Counted from the first letter of the stretch, positions 1 through 9,461 are shown. The stretch is DNA of 64,000 nt from Holophagales bacterium (GCA_009837885.1 VXSP01000009.1:23045-87044); one strand, 5' to 3'. Notes: generated by a model from the letters alone, not told the origin. Made by a program: numbers and translations.

Positions 1-2
1 GT

Positions 3-554
3 CCGCTCAACCTGCTGATCTGGATCTACGCCGCCGGACAGATCGGCATGGCGGGGATGACCGCGATCATCGGTCTCTACCTCGGGCGCCGGTTTGGCGT
101 GGGCGAGTCGAACATCGGCCTGTTCTTCTTCTACCTGGGCGGTCTGTCGATCGCCTTCCGGGTCTTCGTCCTGGGGCCGGCGGTTCGGCGTTTCGGCGAG
201 ATCAGGATCCTGCGCGCCGGCGCCGTGAGCTTCGGCGTCGGGTTGATCGCCATTCCGTTCGCCACGGGTCTCTGGACGCTCGGAGCGGCGATCTTCCTGG
301 TCCCGCTCGGAACGTCGCTGCTCTTCCCCTGCACGACATCCCAGGTCTCGAAGCGCGCCCCCGGAAGCGGCGTCGTCGGGCAGGTTCTCGGTGTGCAGCA
401 GGCGTACGGCAACGGCAGCAAGATCGCGGCGCCGCTGGTCGCGGCCTACATGTTCCAGGCCTTGTCGCCTGAGGCTCCGTTCGTTGCCATCGGAGCGATC
501 CTGATCGTCGCGGCGGTGATGTCCGCGCGATTGCCGGCCGAGCGGGCCGGGTAA
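3..554 (+). CDS. MFS transporter, C-terminal part (5' truncated by window edge)
   Basis: Frame is open from base 3 (PLNLLIWIYAAGQIGMAGMTAI...); hydrophobic TM helices, MFS-like C-terminal half. Confidence 0.7.
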   Translation, partial: PLNLLIWIYAAGQIGMAGMTAIIGLYLGRRFGVGESNIGLFFFYLGGLSIAFRVFVLGPAVRRFGEIRILRAGAVSFGVGLIAIPFATGLWTLGAAIFLVPLGTSLLFPCTTSQVSKRAPGSGVVGQVLGVQQAYGNGSKIAAPLVAAYMFQALSPEAPFVAIGAILIVAAVMSARLPAERAG

Positions 555-579
555 CCTCCCTGAGAACGGAGGTACAGGC

Positions 580-1668
580 ATGCCGCAGTTCTCGTTGTCC
601 GCGCTGTCGGCCGGCACCCTGCTCGAGGCGGCGGGGATGCTCCTGCTGTTCATCGGCTTTCTCTTCGTGGGGTCGATGGTCCTGCCGGGCCGGCGGGTCG
701 CGGGGCCCGAACTCGAGGGGGAGACACGCGTCTACAAGCTGAACGGCCTTCCCCTGTTCCTGGTCACCGTGACCCTGGGGGTCGTCGCCCAGGGGTTCGG
801 GTGGTTCTCCTTCTCCGTGCTGCACACGCACTTCGCCGCGTTGTTCGTCGTCGCGAACGTGTTCGCCGTTGCCGCGTCCGTCTGGCTCTATCTCCGGGGA
901 ACACGGGCCGGGAGTGCCGGCTCGGGAGATGGTCGGAGCTTCCTCATGGGTTCGGAACTCAATCCGACCTGCTGCGGCGTCGACCTGAAGATGTTCAGCT
1001 ACCGCCCGTCGCTCATCGGCCTGGCGGTGTTCAACCTGTCCTTCGCCGCCGTCCAGTACGAGACCGACGGTCGGCTGACGCTGGCGATGGCCGTCTATCA
1101 GGCGATTACCTTCGTGTACGTCTTCAACTACTTCCAGTTCGAGTACGGAATGGTCCACACGTGGGACATCATCGCCGAGCGGTTCGGGTTGGGGCTGGTC
1201 TGGGGCGACTACGTCCTGGTGCCCTTCTTCTACTGCCTTGCCGGATGGTGGCTGGTCGACGCGCCGGACAGCCTGCCGCCGGCCGCGGTGGTCGGGATCG
1301 TCCTGCTCGCCGCCTTCGGCTTCTGGATGTTCCGCGGCGCCAACCAGCAGAAGCACCGCTTCAAGCAGGATCCGAACGTCAGGATCTGGGGGCGGCCGGC
1401 CGAGACCCTGGATGGTCGTCTGCTGGTTTCGGGCTTCTGGGGACTCGGCCGGCATCTGAACTACACCGGCGAGATCTGCGTCTACCTCGCGTTCACCCTG
1501 ACCACCGGCTTCGTGTCCTGGGTGCCCTTCCTGCTCCCGGCGTGGCTCACGGGGCTGCTGTTGCACCGTTCCCGGCGGGACGATCGCCGCTGCCGCGCGA
1601 AGTACGGCGAGCTCTGGGAGCGCTACACGAAGCGGGTGCCTTACTCGGTCCTGCCGTTCATTCCTTAG
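580..1668 (+). CDS. ERG4/ERG24-family sterol reductase (delta-14 / DHCR-like), multi-TM
   Basis: Motifs LLVSGFWGLGRHLNYTGE and RRDDRRCRAKYGELWERYTKRVPYSVLPFIP typical of ERG4/ERG24; GGAGG upstream of ATG. Confidence 0.85.
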   Translation: MPQFSLSALSAGTLLEAAGMLLLFIGFLFVGSMVLPGRRVAGPELEGETRVYKLNGLPLFLVTVTLGVVAQGFGWFSFSVLHTHFAALFVVANVFAVAASVWLYLRGTRAGSAGSGDGRSFLMGSELNPTCCGVDLKMFSYRPSLIGLAVFNLSFAAVQYETDGRLTLAMAVYQAITFVYVFNYFQFEYGMVHTWDIIAERFGLGLVWGDYVLVPFFYCLAGWWLVDAPDSLPPAAVVGIVLLAAFGFWMFRGANQQKHRFKQDPNVRIWGRPAETLDGRLLVSGFWGLGRHLNYTGEICVYLAFTLTTGFVSWVPFLLPAWLTGLLLHRSRRDDRRCRAKYGELWERYTKRVPYSVLPFIP

Positions 1669-1680
1669 GGCTGAACGCGA

Positions 1681-1710
1681 AAAGGGCGCGGCCGGGAAGC
1701 CGCGCCCTTT
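1681..1710. terminator. Bidirectional intrinsic-type hairpin between convergent sterol reductase and tRNA
   Basis: Perfect 12-bp inverted repeat AAAGGGCGCGGC-cgggaa-GCCGCGCCCTTT. Confidence 0.75.
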
Positions 1711-1717
1711 GAAGACT

Positions 1718-1794
<77 letters not shown>

Positions 1795-1806
1795 TCAGGA
1801 CTGAAA

Positions 1807-1835
1807 ATCGTGGCACAGCCGGTGGGAGGTGTCAA
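1807..1835 (-). promoter_or_regulatory. Candidate sigma70-type promoter for tRNA-fMet
   Basis: Reverse strand TTGACA-N17-CACGAT with TGn extended -10, about 12 nt upstream of the mature tRNA 5' end. Confidence 0.5.
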
Positions 1836-1884
1836 CCACTCGGACGCTCCGGTAGTGAGACTTCGGCTCGTGTAGGCTTCTCCC

Positions 1885-2235
1885 GTGTCGGCGACGCCTC
1901 CAGACGGGCGCGAACGGCTGCGGGAGCGCGTGGATCGTTGGCGCGAGAGGGCTCAGCGTTCGCTGCGGACGTTGATCGGCGTGGGGCTGATCCTTGCCCT
2001 TCTGTTTCTCGCGAGGGCGGGCTCCGAGAGCTACGCGGGACTGGCTGAACTGGCGGAGCGCGAGGGCGAACTCGAGATCGACCTCGAGGAGACCCGAGTG
2101 CGCGTGGAGCGACTCAAGCGCCGGGTGGACTTGCTCCAGGACGATCCCGTGGTGTTGGAGCGGCTGGCGCGCGAGGAGTTGGGCCTCGTGAGGCCGGGCG
2201 ACACGGTTGTCGTCCTGCCGCAGACGGACGACTGA
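1885..2235 (+). CDS. ftsB: Septum formation initiator FtsB/DivIC family
   Basis: Short protein with one TM helix followed by a coiled coil (EGELEIDLEETRVRVERLKRRVDLL), typical LAREELGLVRPGD ending. Confidence 0.75.
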   Translation: MSATPPDGRERLRERVDRWRERAQRSLRTLIGVGLILALLFLARAGSESYAGLAELAEREGELEIDLEETRVRVERLKRRVDLLQDDPVVLERLAREELGLVRPGDTVVVLPQTDD

Positions 2236-2252
2236 CCGCGACTCCCCGACCG

Positions 2253-5200
2253 GTGTCCGCCTGGCGTGATCTGGGCCGTCGCATTCGTCGCGGCCGCGAC
2301 TACCGCGAGTTGGCGGATACCGAGAGGGCGGCGGTCGTCGGTCTGCCGGTGCGGGCTTCCGCGGTGGTGTTCGAACTGCTGGCGGAGGACCGCGATGGGC
2401 CGCAACTCGTCGTCGTGCCTAGCGAAAGCGAGGTCCTGGCCTGGACCGAGGCGGCGGCGCTGCTGCGCGGGCCGAACCGGGCCCGGCTCATTCCCTTCCC
2501 GTCGCCGGCGCTGACCCCCTACCAGCAGGCGGAGGCGTCGCTGCTGGTGCGCGCCCAGGAGAGCACCGCCTACGATGCCCTGCTCGGGGCTCCGAGAGTC
2601 ACGGTGGTCTGTACGCCGCGGGCCCTGTTTCACCGTCTGGCACTGCCGGACGCGTTCCTCGGATCGGTGGTCGAACTCGAGGTCGGCGGTCAGGCCGCGC
2701 CGGAGGACCTGTTGCCCCGTCTGCTCGCCCACGGCTACCGGCGGAGCGACCTCGTGGCGGCGGTCGGCGCGGTGGCGCAACGCGGCGGCGTGTTCGATCT
2801 CTTCGCGCCCGGCGAACCCCGACCGGCGCGTCTCGACCTGTTCGGCGACACGGTCGAGAGCATTCACCGCTTCGATCCGTCCACCCAGCGTTCCGAAGAG
2901 CCGATCGAGTCTCTGCGGATCCGGCCCCTCACGCCCTTCGTCGCCGGGCCGGAACGAGCGGCCGCCCTGTCGGCGCTGCTGCTGGAAGAACGGGGCGGCG
3001 ACCTGTCCGACCGGTCCCGGGCCCAGTTGGAGGAGATGGCGGCGGGAGAACCCTTCGACGGCTGGGAGAAGTACCTGCCCCTGCTCGAAGCGAGCACGAG
3101 CCTCGGCGAGGTGATGGCGGTTGCTCCGGTGGTCGTGGTCGATCCCGAGCGGGTGAGGGGCGAGGTCGAACAGCACGCCGGGCTGTTGTGGGAGGAGTAC
3201 GGCCGGCGTTCCGACGACGGCGAAATCGCGGCCGAGCCGGAGCGGCTGACGGTGCCGGCGGATCAGGTGATGGAACTCGTCGAGCGGGCGGAGTTCCGGG
3301 TCGGCGGAACGCTTGATCCTGCTTCGGGAGGCCGGCGCGTCCGGGTCGACTTCGGCGCGGTCGAGACGGACGTGCTGGTCGATCAGCTTCCCCGTTTCCC
3401 GCGCGAGGTGGAGACGGCCGCCGCGCGCGGCGAAGACCTCTGGCTGGTGGCGCGCTCCGAACGGCACGAGGCGCTCCGCCAGACGCTGGGCCCTCGCGAG
3501 ATCGACTGGGACGGCGGCGCGGTGCGCCTCGTCGACGGCGAGCTGGCTCGGGGATTCCGGCTGCCGAACGCGGGTCTGGTGCTCTATGGCGAGGGTCAAC
3601 TCTTCCGCCAGAGGCTCGCCACGCGGCGTCGTCGCCGGATGGGTCCCTTCGTCTCCGGCCTGCGCGACCTGCGCGTCGGTGAGTTCGTGGTCCACGAAGA
3701 TCACGGCATCGGTCAGTTCCTGGGGCTCAAGACCCTCGACGGTCCGTCCGGCGAGGGACCGGCGGTTACCGGCGACCCGCTCCGGCCGCGGCAGGCGCGC
3801 GCGGTCGAGGTGATGGAACTTCTCTACTCGTCGGGGAGGACCCTGCTCCTGCCGCTGACCCGCCTGGACGAGATCGAGCGCTACAGCGGCATCGACGGCA
3901 TCGCGCCCCGGCTCGACCAGTTGGGCGGCAGCAGTTGGGCGAAGAAGAAGAGCCGGATCCGGCGCAGTCTCAAGGCGATCGCCACCGACCTCCTGAAGCT
4001 CTACGCCGAGCGCCGGCTGGCGCAGGCCGTGCCCATGGACGCGGACAGCGACCGGCAGCTCCAGTTCGAGAGCGCCTTCCCCTACGAGGAAACGCCCGAT
4101 CAACTGGAAGCGGTGCGGACGATCAAGGAGGATCTCGCCCGGGACCAGCCGATGGACCGCCTGCTGTGCGGCGACGTCGGCTTCGGCAAGACGGAAGTGG
4201 CGATGCGGGCGGCGTTCAAGGCGGTCGACAACGGGCTTCAGGTCGCGGTTCTGGCGCCGACCACGATCCTCGCCGACCAGCACCTGCGCACCTTCCGGCG
4301 GCGCTTCCAGGGCTTCGACGTCGAGATCGAGATGGTGTCCCGGTTCCGGTCGGCTGCCGAGATTCGGGCGATCCGGGCCCGGCTCGCCGAAGGGCGGATT
4401 CACGTCCTGATCGGCACGCACCGGTTGCTCAGCCGGGACATCGACATGCCGTGCCTCGGTCTGGTAGTGATCGACGAGGAGCAGCGCTTCGGTGTCGCCC
4501 AGAAGGAACGGTTGCGCGAACTCCGGCGCAACATCCACGTGCTCGCGATGTCCGCGACGCCGGTGCCACGCACCCTGCAACTATCCCTCGCCGGCGTGAG
4601 GGACCTGTCTCTCATCGAGTCGCCGCCACGCGACCGGATGGCGGTCGAGACCCGCATCCTGCCGTTCTCGGGCGACCTCGTGCGCGAGGCGATCGAGTTC
4701 GAAGTCGAGCGCGGCGGCCAGGTGTTCTACGTCTACAACCGGGTCGAGGACATCGAGGGGATCCTCCGCTACCTGCGCGAGCTGGTCCCCGGACTCAGGA
4801 TCACCGTCGGCCACGGGCAGATGGAAGAGGCGGAGCTGAGCCGGCGCATGCGCGCCTTCACAGCGGGCGAGTACGACCTGCTGCTCGCGACGACGATCAT
4901 CGAGAACGGCATCGACATCCCGAACGTGAACACGATGCTCGTGCACCGCGCCGACCGGTTCGGCCTGGCCCAGCTCTACCAGTTGCGGGGCCGGGTGGGC
5001 CGCAGCGATCAGCTTGGCTACTGCTATCTGCTGGCGCCGCCGGATACCGTGCTGTCGGAAGAGGCGCGCAAGCGGCTCGTGGCGATCCGCGAGTTCACGG
5101 AGCTCGGGGCGGGTTTCCGGATTGCTGCCCGCGACCTGGAGATCCGGGGCGCGGGTAACCTGCTCGGCGCCGAGCAGAGCGGTCACATAGCGGAGGTCGG

Positions 5201-5732
5201 AATCGAGACCTACATGAAGATGCTGGAACATGCGATCGCCGAACTGCGCGGCGAGGCGCCGTCGGAGGTTCCGTCCGCGTCGATCAGCCTGCCCGCGGCC
5301 ATGTCGATCCCGGAGGACTACATCGGCGAGATCTCGCTCCGGCTGGAGATCTACCGTCGCCTGGCGGACGCCGCGGAGGATCCGGCGATGCTGCTCGCCG
5401 AACTTCGCGACCGCTTCGGTCCGCCGCCCGAGCCCGTCCACACCCTGATCCAGGGCGCCGAACTCAAGCGGATCGCCGAGGGTGTCGGCGTCCAGGCGAT
5501 CGCCCACCGCAACGACCGGCTGACGATCCGGCTGCGCCGCGACGCGAACGTCGACGTCGAGCGCTTGATCCGCTTCGTGTCCGAACGGGAGGGCGCCGCC
5601 TTCGCGCCGGACGGCGTGCTGACCCTGCGGAACGTCCCGGGACGGGAGTCGATGGAGATCTCGCTCCAACTGCTCGAGCTTCTGTCGGGCGAAGCGCAGC
5701 CGCGACTGGGTGGCGCGGAGACGGTCCATTGA
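2253..5732 (+). CDS. mfd: Transcription-repair coupling factor Mfd
   Basis: 1159 aa; LLCGDVGFGKTEVAMRAAFKA, DEEQRFGVAQKERLR, TTIIENGIDIPNVNT, QLYQLRGRVGRS. Confidence 0.97.
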   Translation: MSAWRDLGRRIRRGRDYRELADTERAAVVGLPVRASAVVFELLAEDRDGPQLVVVPSESEVLAWTEAAALLRGPNRARLIPFPSPALTPYQQAEASLLVRAQESTAYDALLGAPRVTVVCTPRALFHRLALPDAFLGSVVELEVGGQAAPEDLLPRLLAHGYRRSDLVAAVGAVAQRGGVFDLFAPGEPRPARLDLFGDTVESIHRFDPSTQRSEEPIESLRIRPLTPFVAGPERAAALSALLLEERGGDLSDRSRAQLEEMAAGEPFDGWEKYLPLLEASTSLGEVMAVAPVVVVDPERVRGEVEQHAGLLWEEYGRRSDDGEIAAEPERLTVPADQVMELVERAEFRVGGTLDPASGGRRVRVDFGAVETDVLVDQLPRFPREVETAAARGEDLWLVARSERHEALRQTLGPREIDWDGGAVRLVDGELARGFRLPNAGLVLYGEGQLFRQRLATRRRRRMGPFVSGLRDLRVGEFVVHEDHGIGQFLGLKTLDGPSGEGPAVTGDPLRPRQARAVEVMELLYSSGRTLLLPLTRLDEIERYSGIDGIAPRLDQLGGSSWAKKKSRIRRSLKAIATDLLKLYAERRLAQAVPMDADSDRQLQFESAFPYEETPDQLEAVRTIKEDLARDQPMDRLLCGDVGFGKTEVAMRAAFKAVDNGLQVAVLAPTTILADQHLRTFRRRFQGFDVEIEMVSRFRSAAEIRAIRARLAEGRIHVLIGTHRLLSRDIDMPCLGLVVIDEEQRFGVAQKERLRELRRNIHVLAMSATPVPRTLQLSLAGVRDLSLIESPPRDRMAVETRILPFSGDLVREAIEFEVERGGQVFYVYNRVEDIEGILRYLRELVPGLRITVGHGQMEEAELSRRMRAFTAGEYDLLLATTIIENGIDIPNVNTMLVHRADRFGLAQLYQLRGRVGRSDQLGYCYLLAPPDTVLSEEARKRLVAIREFTELGAGFRIAARDLEIRGAGNLLGAEQSGHIAEVGIETYMKMLEHAIAELRGEAPSEVPSASISLPAAMSIPEDYIGEISLRLEIYRRLADAAEDPAMLLAELRDRFGPPPEPVHTLIQGAELKRIAEGVGVQAIAHRNDRLTIRLRRDANVDVERLIRFVSEREGAAFAPDGVLTLRNVPGRESMEISLQLLELLSGEAQPRLGGAETVH

Positions 5733-6619
5733 GTGCGTTGCGCGGGTCTTCCGACCCTCTGCCGCCGCAGGCGGCCAGAGAGACGCGCCGGCCGCAAGGC
5801 CGGCCCCGCTTTGCCGGGCTGTTGGCAGTCCTGGGTTTGGCCTGTGCTGGCAGTCTCCCGGAGGGAGTCGTCGTGCGAATCGGCGGCGAGGAGAAGAGCT
5901 ACGAGGACTTCGACCGCTACGTGCTGAGAGTCCTCGACGTCGACGCCTCCCGGTCGAGCAGCGCAGTGCTGTCAAGGCTGTTCGAGCGGTTCGTCGACGA
6001 CGAGCTCCTGTTGCGCTGGGCCCGGGACCGGGGATTCGCGGACGAGGCGGCGACCTCGCACGAGGCCGCCGCCGCGGTGCTCGAGGCTTCGCCGCCCGAC
6101 ATCTCGTCCACCGATGTCGAGCGCTACTACGCGGAGCACCGGAGCGACTACCAGCGGCCCGCCCGGGCGCGTCTGCGCCAGATCCTGGCGGAGGATCGCG
6201 CCAGCGCGGAGCTGGCGCTGGCCGAACTCGAAGCCGGAGTCGACTTCGGCGAAGTGGCGCGGATCCGTTCGATCGGACCGAGCGCTCAGGACGGCGGCTT
6301 CCAAGGCGAACTGTCGCGGGAGGACCTGCCCGGAGCCCTTGCCGACGTCGTCTTCGCCCTCGACGAAGGAGAGTGGAGCGCACTGCTGGAAGCGGACTAC
6401 GGATTCCGCATCTTCCAGGTCGAGCGCTTCCTGCCGGACGAGACGCTGTCGCTCCAGGCCGCCGCGCCTTCCATTCGGTCCCGGCTGGTCGCGGAACGGA
6501 GCGAGGCGCTGATTCGGCAGGCGATAGAAGAGGCGAGGGGGGAATACAATCTGCGGGTTGCGGTTTCACGATTACCGTTCGAGTACAGCGGCCCCTACAG
6601 CGAACCCGCAGCCGAGTGA
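5729..6619 (+). CDS. Parvulin-type peptidyl-prolyl isomerase, exported
   Basis: PpiC-like domain (ARLRQILAEDRASAELALAELEAGVDFGEVARIRSIGPSAQDGGFQGELSREDLP); TTG start overlaps the mfd stop. Confidence 0.75.
   Translation: MSALRGSSDPLPPQAARETRRPQGRPRFAGLLAVLGLACAGSLPEGVVVRIGGEEKSYEDFDRYVLRVLDVDASRSSSAVLSRLFERFVDDELLLRWARDRGFADEAATSHEAAAAVLEASPPDISSTDVERYYAEHRSDYQRPARARLRQILAEDRASAELALAELEAGVDFGEVARIRSIGPSAQDGGFQGELSREDLPGALADVVFALDEGEWSALLEADYGFRIFQVERFLPDETLSLQAAAPSIRSRLVAERSEALIRQAIEEARGEYNLRVAVSRLPFEYSGPYSEPAAE
5742..5810. repeat. Copy 1 of dispersed GC-rich hairpin repeat (modules M2 and M3)
   Basis: GCGGGTCTTCCGACCC...CGCGCCGGCCGCAAGGCCGGCCCCGCT; matches 41845-41897. Confidence 0.7.
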
Positions 6620-6629
6620 GGAAGACGAC

Positions 6630-7790
6630 ATGAGCCGAGAATCCCTTCGCCGTCGCCGTGCCGACTTGCGATTGGCGGCCCTGGCGACGCTGGTCGCCGC
6701 GCTGGTTGCGCTCCCGGCGGCCGCGCAGTCGGAGCCGGGCGCGGAGAACCGCGTCGTCCTGCGGGTCAACGACCGGATCGTGACCCTGTACGAGTATCAG
6801 AGGGCGGTTGCCGTGCAGATACGCGACATCCGGAACGCCCCGGGCCTTACCGATCTGCGACGTCAGGAGCTGCTGGGCGAGGTCGGCCGGATGATCATGA
6901 AGGCGCTGTTCGAGGAGCAGTTGATCCTCTCCCGGGCCGACCAGCTCGCAGTGGCCGTTGACGAGAGCGATGTCGAGGAGCAGATCCGGGCGATGTGGGA
7001 GCGGGCCGGCATTGAGAATGAGGAGCAGTTCCAGGATGCCCTCGCCCAGCAGGGCATGCGCGAGCAGGACTTCCGCGACCAGATGCGCAAGCAGTTGCGG
7101 TCCAACATCGTGCGCGGCCGCGAGGTCGCGCCGCGGATCGACCTGGCGGACGAGGATCTGCGCCGGTTCTACCGCGACAACCAGGAGCGTTTCGCGATCT
7201 CCGAGAGGGGCCGCTTCGAAGAAGTGGTGATTCTCGAAGGCGTCGTTCCCGCGGACCGGATGGCGCCGCTGGCGTCGCTGGCGCGGACCCGGCTGGTAGC
7301 CGGTGAAGCGGCCACGGACGTGGCGGAAGGTCTTGGCGAGGGATCAACCGCCGTCGACGTCGGCTGGGTCACGCCGGGCGACCTGGCGCCGGCGCTGGAT
7401 GCCGTTGCCTGGGACCTGCAATCCGGCGACGTGGCGGAAGCCGTCCCGGCGCGTGGCGGTCTCCACGTGCTGAAGATGCTCGAGCGCGAACCCGCTTCGG
7501 TCCAGCCGTTCGAGGACGTGCGCGATGCGATCGAGCGGGAGGAACGGGGCCGTCTCTTCGACGAGGAGTACGTTCTTTACATGGAAGAACTCGCCGAGGC
7601 CGCCTACATCGTCGAGCGCCTGCCGGAGGAAGCGGTGGGCTACCGGCCGGTCGCGGCGCCGTCGCTCGATGCCGACGCCCTCGGGCTGCTCAGCCGCTTC
7701 GGGCCCGATGCGAGCGTTCAGCCCGATGCGGGTGCCCAGGACGCGGAAGAGCCTGCGGCCGAAGAGACCGGCGACGGTCCCGACGCGTAG
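6630..7790 (+). CDS. surA: SurA-like periplasmic chaperone / PPIase
   Basis: Signal peptide, SurA N-terminal-like domain (VVLRVNDRIVTLYEYQRAV), rotamase-like C-terminal domain. Confidence 0.75.
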   Translation: MSRESLRRRRADLRLAALATLVAALVALPAAAQSEPGAENRVVLRVNDRIVTLYEYQRAVAVQIRDIRNAPGLTDLRRQELLGEVGRMIMKALFEEQLILSRADQLAVAVDESDVEEQIRAMWERAGIENEEQFQDALAQQGMREQDFRDQMRKQLRSNIVRGREVAPRIDLADEDLRRFYRDNQERFAISERGRFEEVVILEGVVPADRMAPLASLARTRLVAGEAATDVAEGLGEGSTAVDVGWVTPGDLAPALDAVAWDLQSGDVAEAVPARGGLHVLKMLEREPASVQPFEDVRDAIEREERGRLFDEEYVLYMEELAEAAYIVERLPEEAVGYRPVAAPSLDADALGLLSRFGPDASVQPDAGAQDAEEPAAEETGDGPDA

Positions 7791-7838
7791 GCAGCCGGCG
7801 GCGGAAGATCGCGCTAGGGCTGCCGAGATCGCACTACA

Positions 7839-7857
7839 GCGGCGCGAGTCACGCCGC
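7839..7857 (+). terminator. Weak candidate terminator hairpin downstream of surA
   Basis: GCGGCG-cgagtca-CGCCGC inverted repeat, no long T-tract. Confidence 0.25.
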
Positions 7858-7877
7858 GTTCCAGCGCTTCGTTGTCG

Positions 7878-7929
7878 AGTGGAGCAGAGTGGCCTGAAGT
7901 AGACAAGAATGGCCTAACGGTGCTAGTGT
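7878..7929 (+). promoter_or_regulatory. Candidate dcw (mraZ) promoter with MraZ-box-like direct repeats
   Basis: Four 10-bp-period repeats (AGTGGA, AGTGGC, AGTAGA, AATGGC) with TAGACA-N18-TAGTGT and extended TGn -10. Confidence 0.5.
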
Positions 7930-7989
7930 TCCGCCTCTGAGCGTCAGTTTGTGGGCAAGTCCGCCCACCTGACTCTCGGGGCGTGAGCG

Positions 7990-8460
7990 ATGTTTCGAGG
8001 GCATGCAGAGGCCAAGATCGACGCCAAGGGCCGACTCAAGGTGCCGAGCGTCTTCCTCCGCCCGCTCCAGGAGCGGTACGGCCCGGACATCTTCACCACG
8101 TCGCTGCGTGGCGACTGCGCGTGGATCTACCCGCTCCGGATCTGGGAACAGGTGGAGGAGAACTACGGGAGGCTGCCCGGCTCCAACACGCGCTTGCGCG
8201 ACTACCTGCGGCGGACCAGCTACTTCGGCCAGCAGAGTCGACTCGATTCCCAGGGCCGGCTGATGGTCCCGGGCCGGCTTCGAAAGTGGGCGGGCATCGA
8301 TGGGGAAGTCGTCCTCTTCGGCAAGCGGGACCACCTGGAGGTCTGGAACCTCAAGCGAATCGAGGAGGAGATCGAGGCCAACCCGTTCACGGACGAGGAC
8401 CTCGACGCACTGACGAGGGACCTGGCCGCGCTCGATGCCAACGGGAGCAGGGACGGCTAG
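7990..8460 (+). CDS. mraZ: Transcriptional regulator / division protein MraZ
   Basis: MFRGHAEAKIDAKGRLKVPSVF and SRLDSQGRLMVPGRLR duplicated MraZ motifs; first gene of dcw cluster. Confidence 0.95.
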   Translation: MFRGHAEAKIDAKGRLKVPSVFLRPLQERYGPDIFTTSLRGDCAWIYPLRIWEQVEENYGRLPGSNTRLRDYLRRTSYFGQQSRLDSQGRLMVPGRLRKWAGIDGEVVLFGKRDHLEVWNLKRIEEEIEANPFTDEDLDALTRDLAALDANGSRDG

Positions 8461-8464
8461 CGAT

Positions 8465-9436
8465 GTGGGCGAACCAACCGTCTCCCACCTGCCCGTCCTG
8501 GTTGACGAGGTGCTGCGGCTACTCGAGCCCGAACGGGGCGGCTGGTTCGTCGACTGCACGGTCGGGTTGGGCGGCCACGCGGCCGAGGTGCTTCGGCGTC
8601 ACCCGGCGACCTCGGTCCTGGGCATCGACCGGGACACCGAGGCCCTGGAACACGCCTCGATCCGGCTGCGCGAGTTCGGCCCGAGGGTCCGCCTCGTCCA
8701 CGGCGACTTCGGGTCGCTCCGGGAGGTCGTGGCGGAAGCGGGAATCGGGAAGCCGGCGGGAATCCTCGCCGACCTTGGTGTTTCGTCGCTCCAGCTGGAC
8801 CGGCCGGAACGCGGCTTCAGTTTCATGCGGTCCGGGCCGCTCGACATGCGGATGGACCAATCGCCTGGATCGGCAACGAGGACTGCGAGGGACGTCGTGA
8901 ATCTGGAACCCCAGAACGTGTTGGAGACCGTGCTGCGCGACTACGGCGAGGAACGGCAGGCCCGCAGGATCGCGCGGGCGATCGTCGAGCGCCGCCGCCA
9001 CGAGCCGATCGAGACCACGGACGACCTGCGCGATCTGGTTCACGAGGCGGTCGGCGCCTCGCGGGTGCGGCGCGGTCGCGCCTTGCGGGCCGGGGCCCGA
9101 TCGATCGATGCAGCGACGAGGACCTTCCAGGCGCTCCGCATCGCCGTGAACGAGGAGCTGTCCGGGCTCGGAGCAACGCTCGAACAGGCGATGAAGCTGC
9201 TCGACCGGGACGGTCGGCTGGTGGTCATTTCGTACCACAGTCTGGAAGACCGGATCGTGAAGCACCGCCTGCGCGCGAGCGCCGTGGGCGAAGTGGATCC
9301 GATCACAGGCCGGCCTCGCACCGAGACCCGTCTGATCGAGCTGATGACCCGGAAGCCGATCCGGCCCGAGCCGAGCGAGGTGGAGTACAACCCGAGGTCG
9401 CGGTCCGCCCGGTTGCGGGCGGCGAGGCGCCTCTAG
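8465..9436 (+). CDS. rsmH: 16S rRNA m4C1402 methyltransferase RsmH (start could be 8435)
   Basis: HLPVLVDEVLRLL, VDCTVGLGGHAAEVL, SYHSLEDRIVKHRLR. Confidence 0.95.
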   Translation: MGEPTVSHLPVLVDEVLRLLEPERGGWFVDCTVGLGGHAAEVLRRHPATSVLGIDRDTEALEHASIRLREFGPRVRLVHGDFGSLREVVAEAGIGKPAGILADLGVSSLQLDRPERGFSFMRSGPLDMRMDQSPGSATRTARDVVNLEPQNVLETVLRDYGEERQARRIARAIVERRRHEPIETTDDLRDLVHEAVGASRVRRGRALRAGARSIDAATRTFQALRIAVNEELSGLGATLEQAMKLLDRDGRLVVISYHSLEDRIVKHRLRASAVGEVDPITGRPRTETRLIELMTRKPIRPEPSEVEYNPRSRSARLRAARRL

Positions 9437-9461
9437 CGCCTGGGTTCAGGGAACCGGGACG

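Noticed and set aside
202-1566. 454-aa minus-strand ORF opposite MFS/sterol reductase
   Set aside because: Shadow ORF caused by high GC3; Arg/Gly/His/Gln-rich low-quality translation, antisense to clearly coding genes.
2031-4580. 849-aa minus-strand ORF opposite mfd
   Set aside because: Antisense to the conserved Mfd frame; composition typical of antisense GC-rich ORFs, no motif.
4581-6569. 662-aa minus-strand ORF opposite mfd/PPIase
   Set aside because: Same antisense artefact; no recognisable domain.
7951-7968. GTGGGC-aagtcc-GCCCAC inverted repeat upstream of mraZ
   Set aside because: Could be a 5'UTR hairpin, but short GC palindromes are common in this genome; the direct-repeat array upstream is the better MraZ operator.
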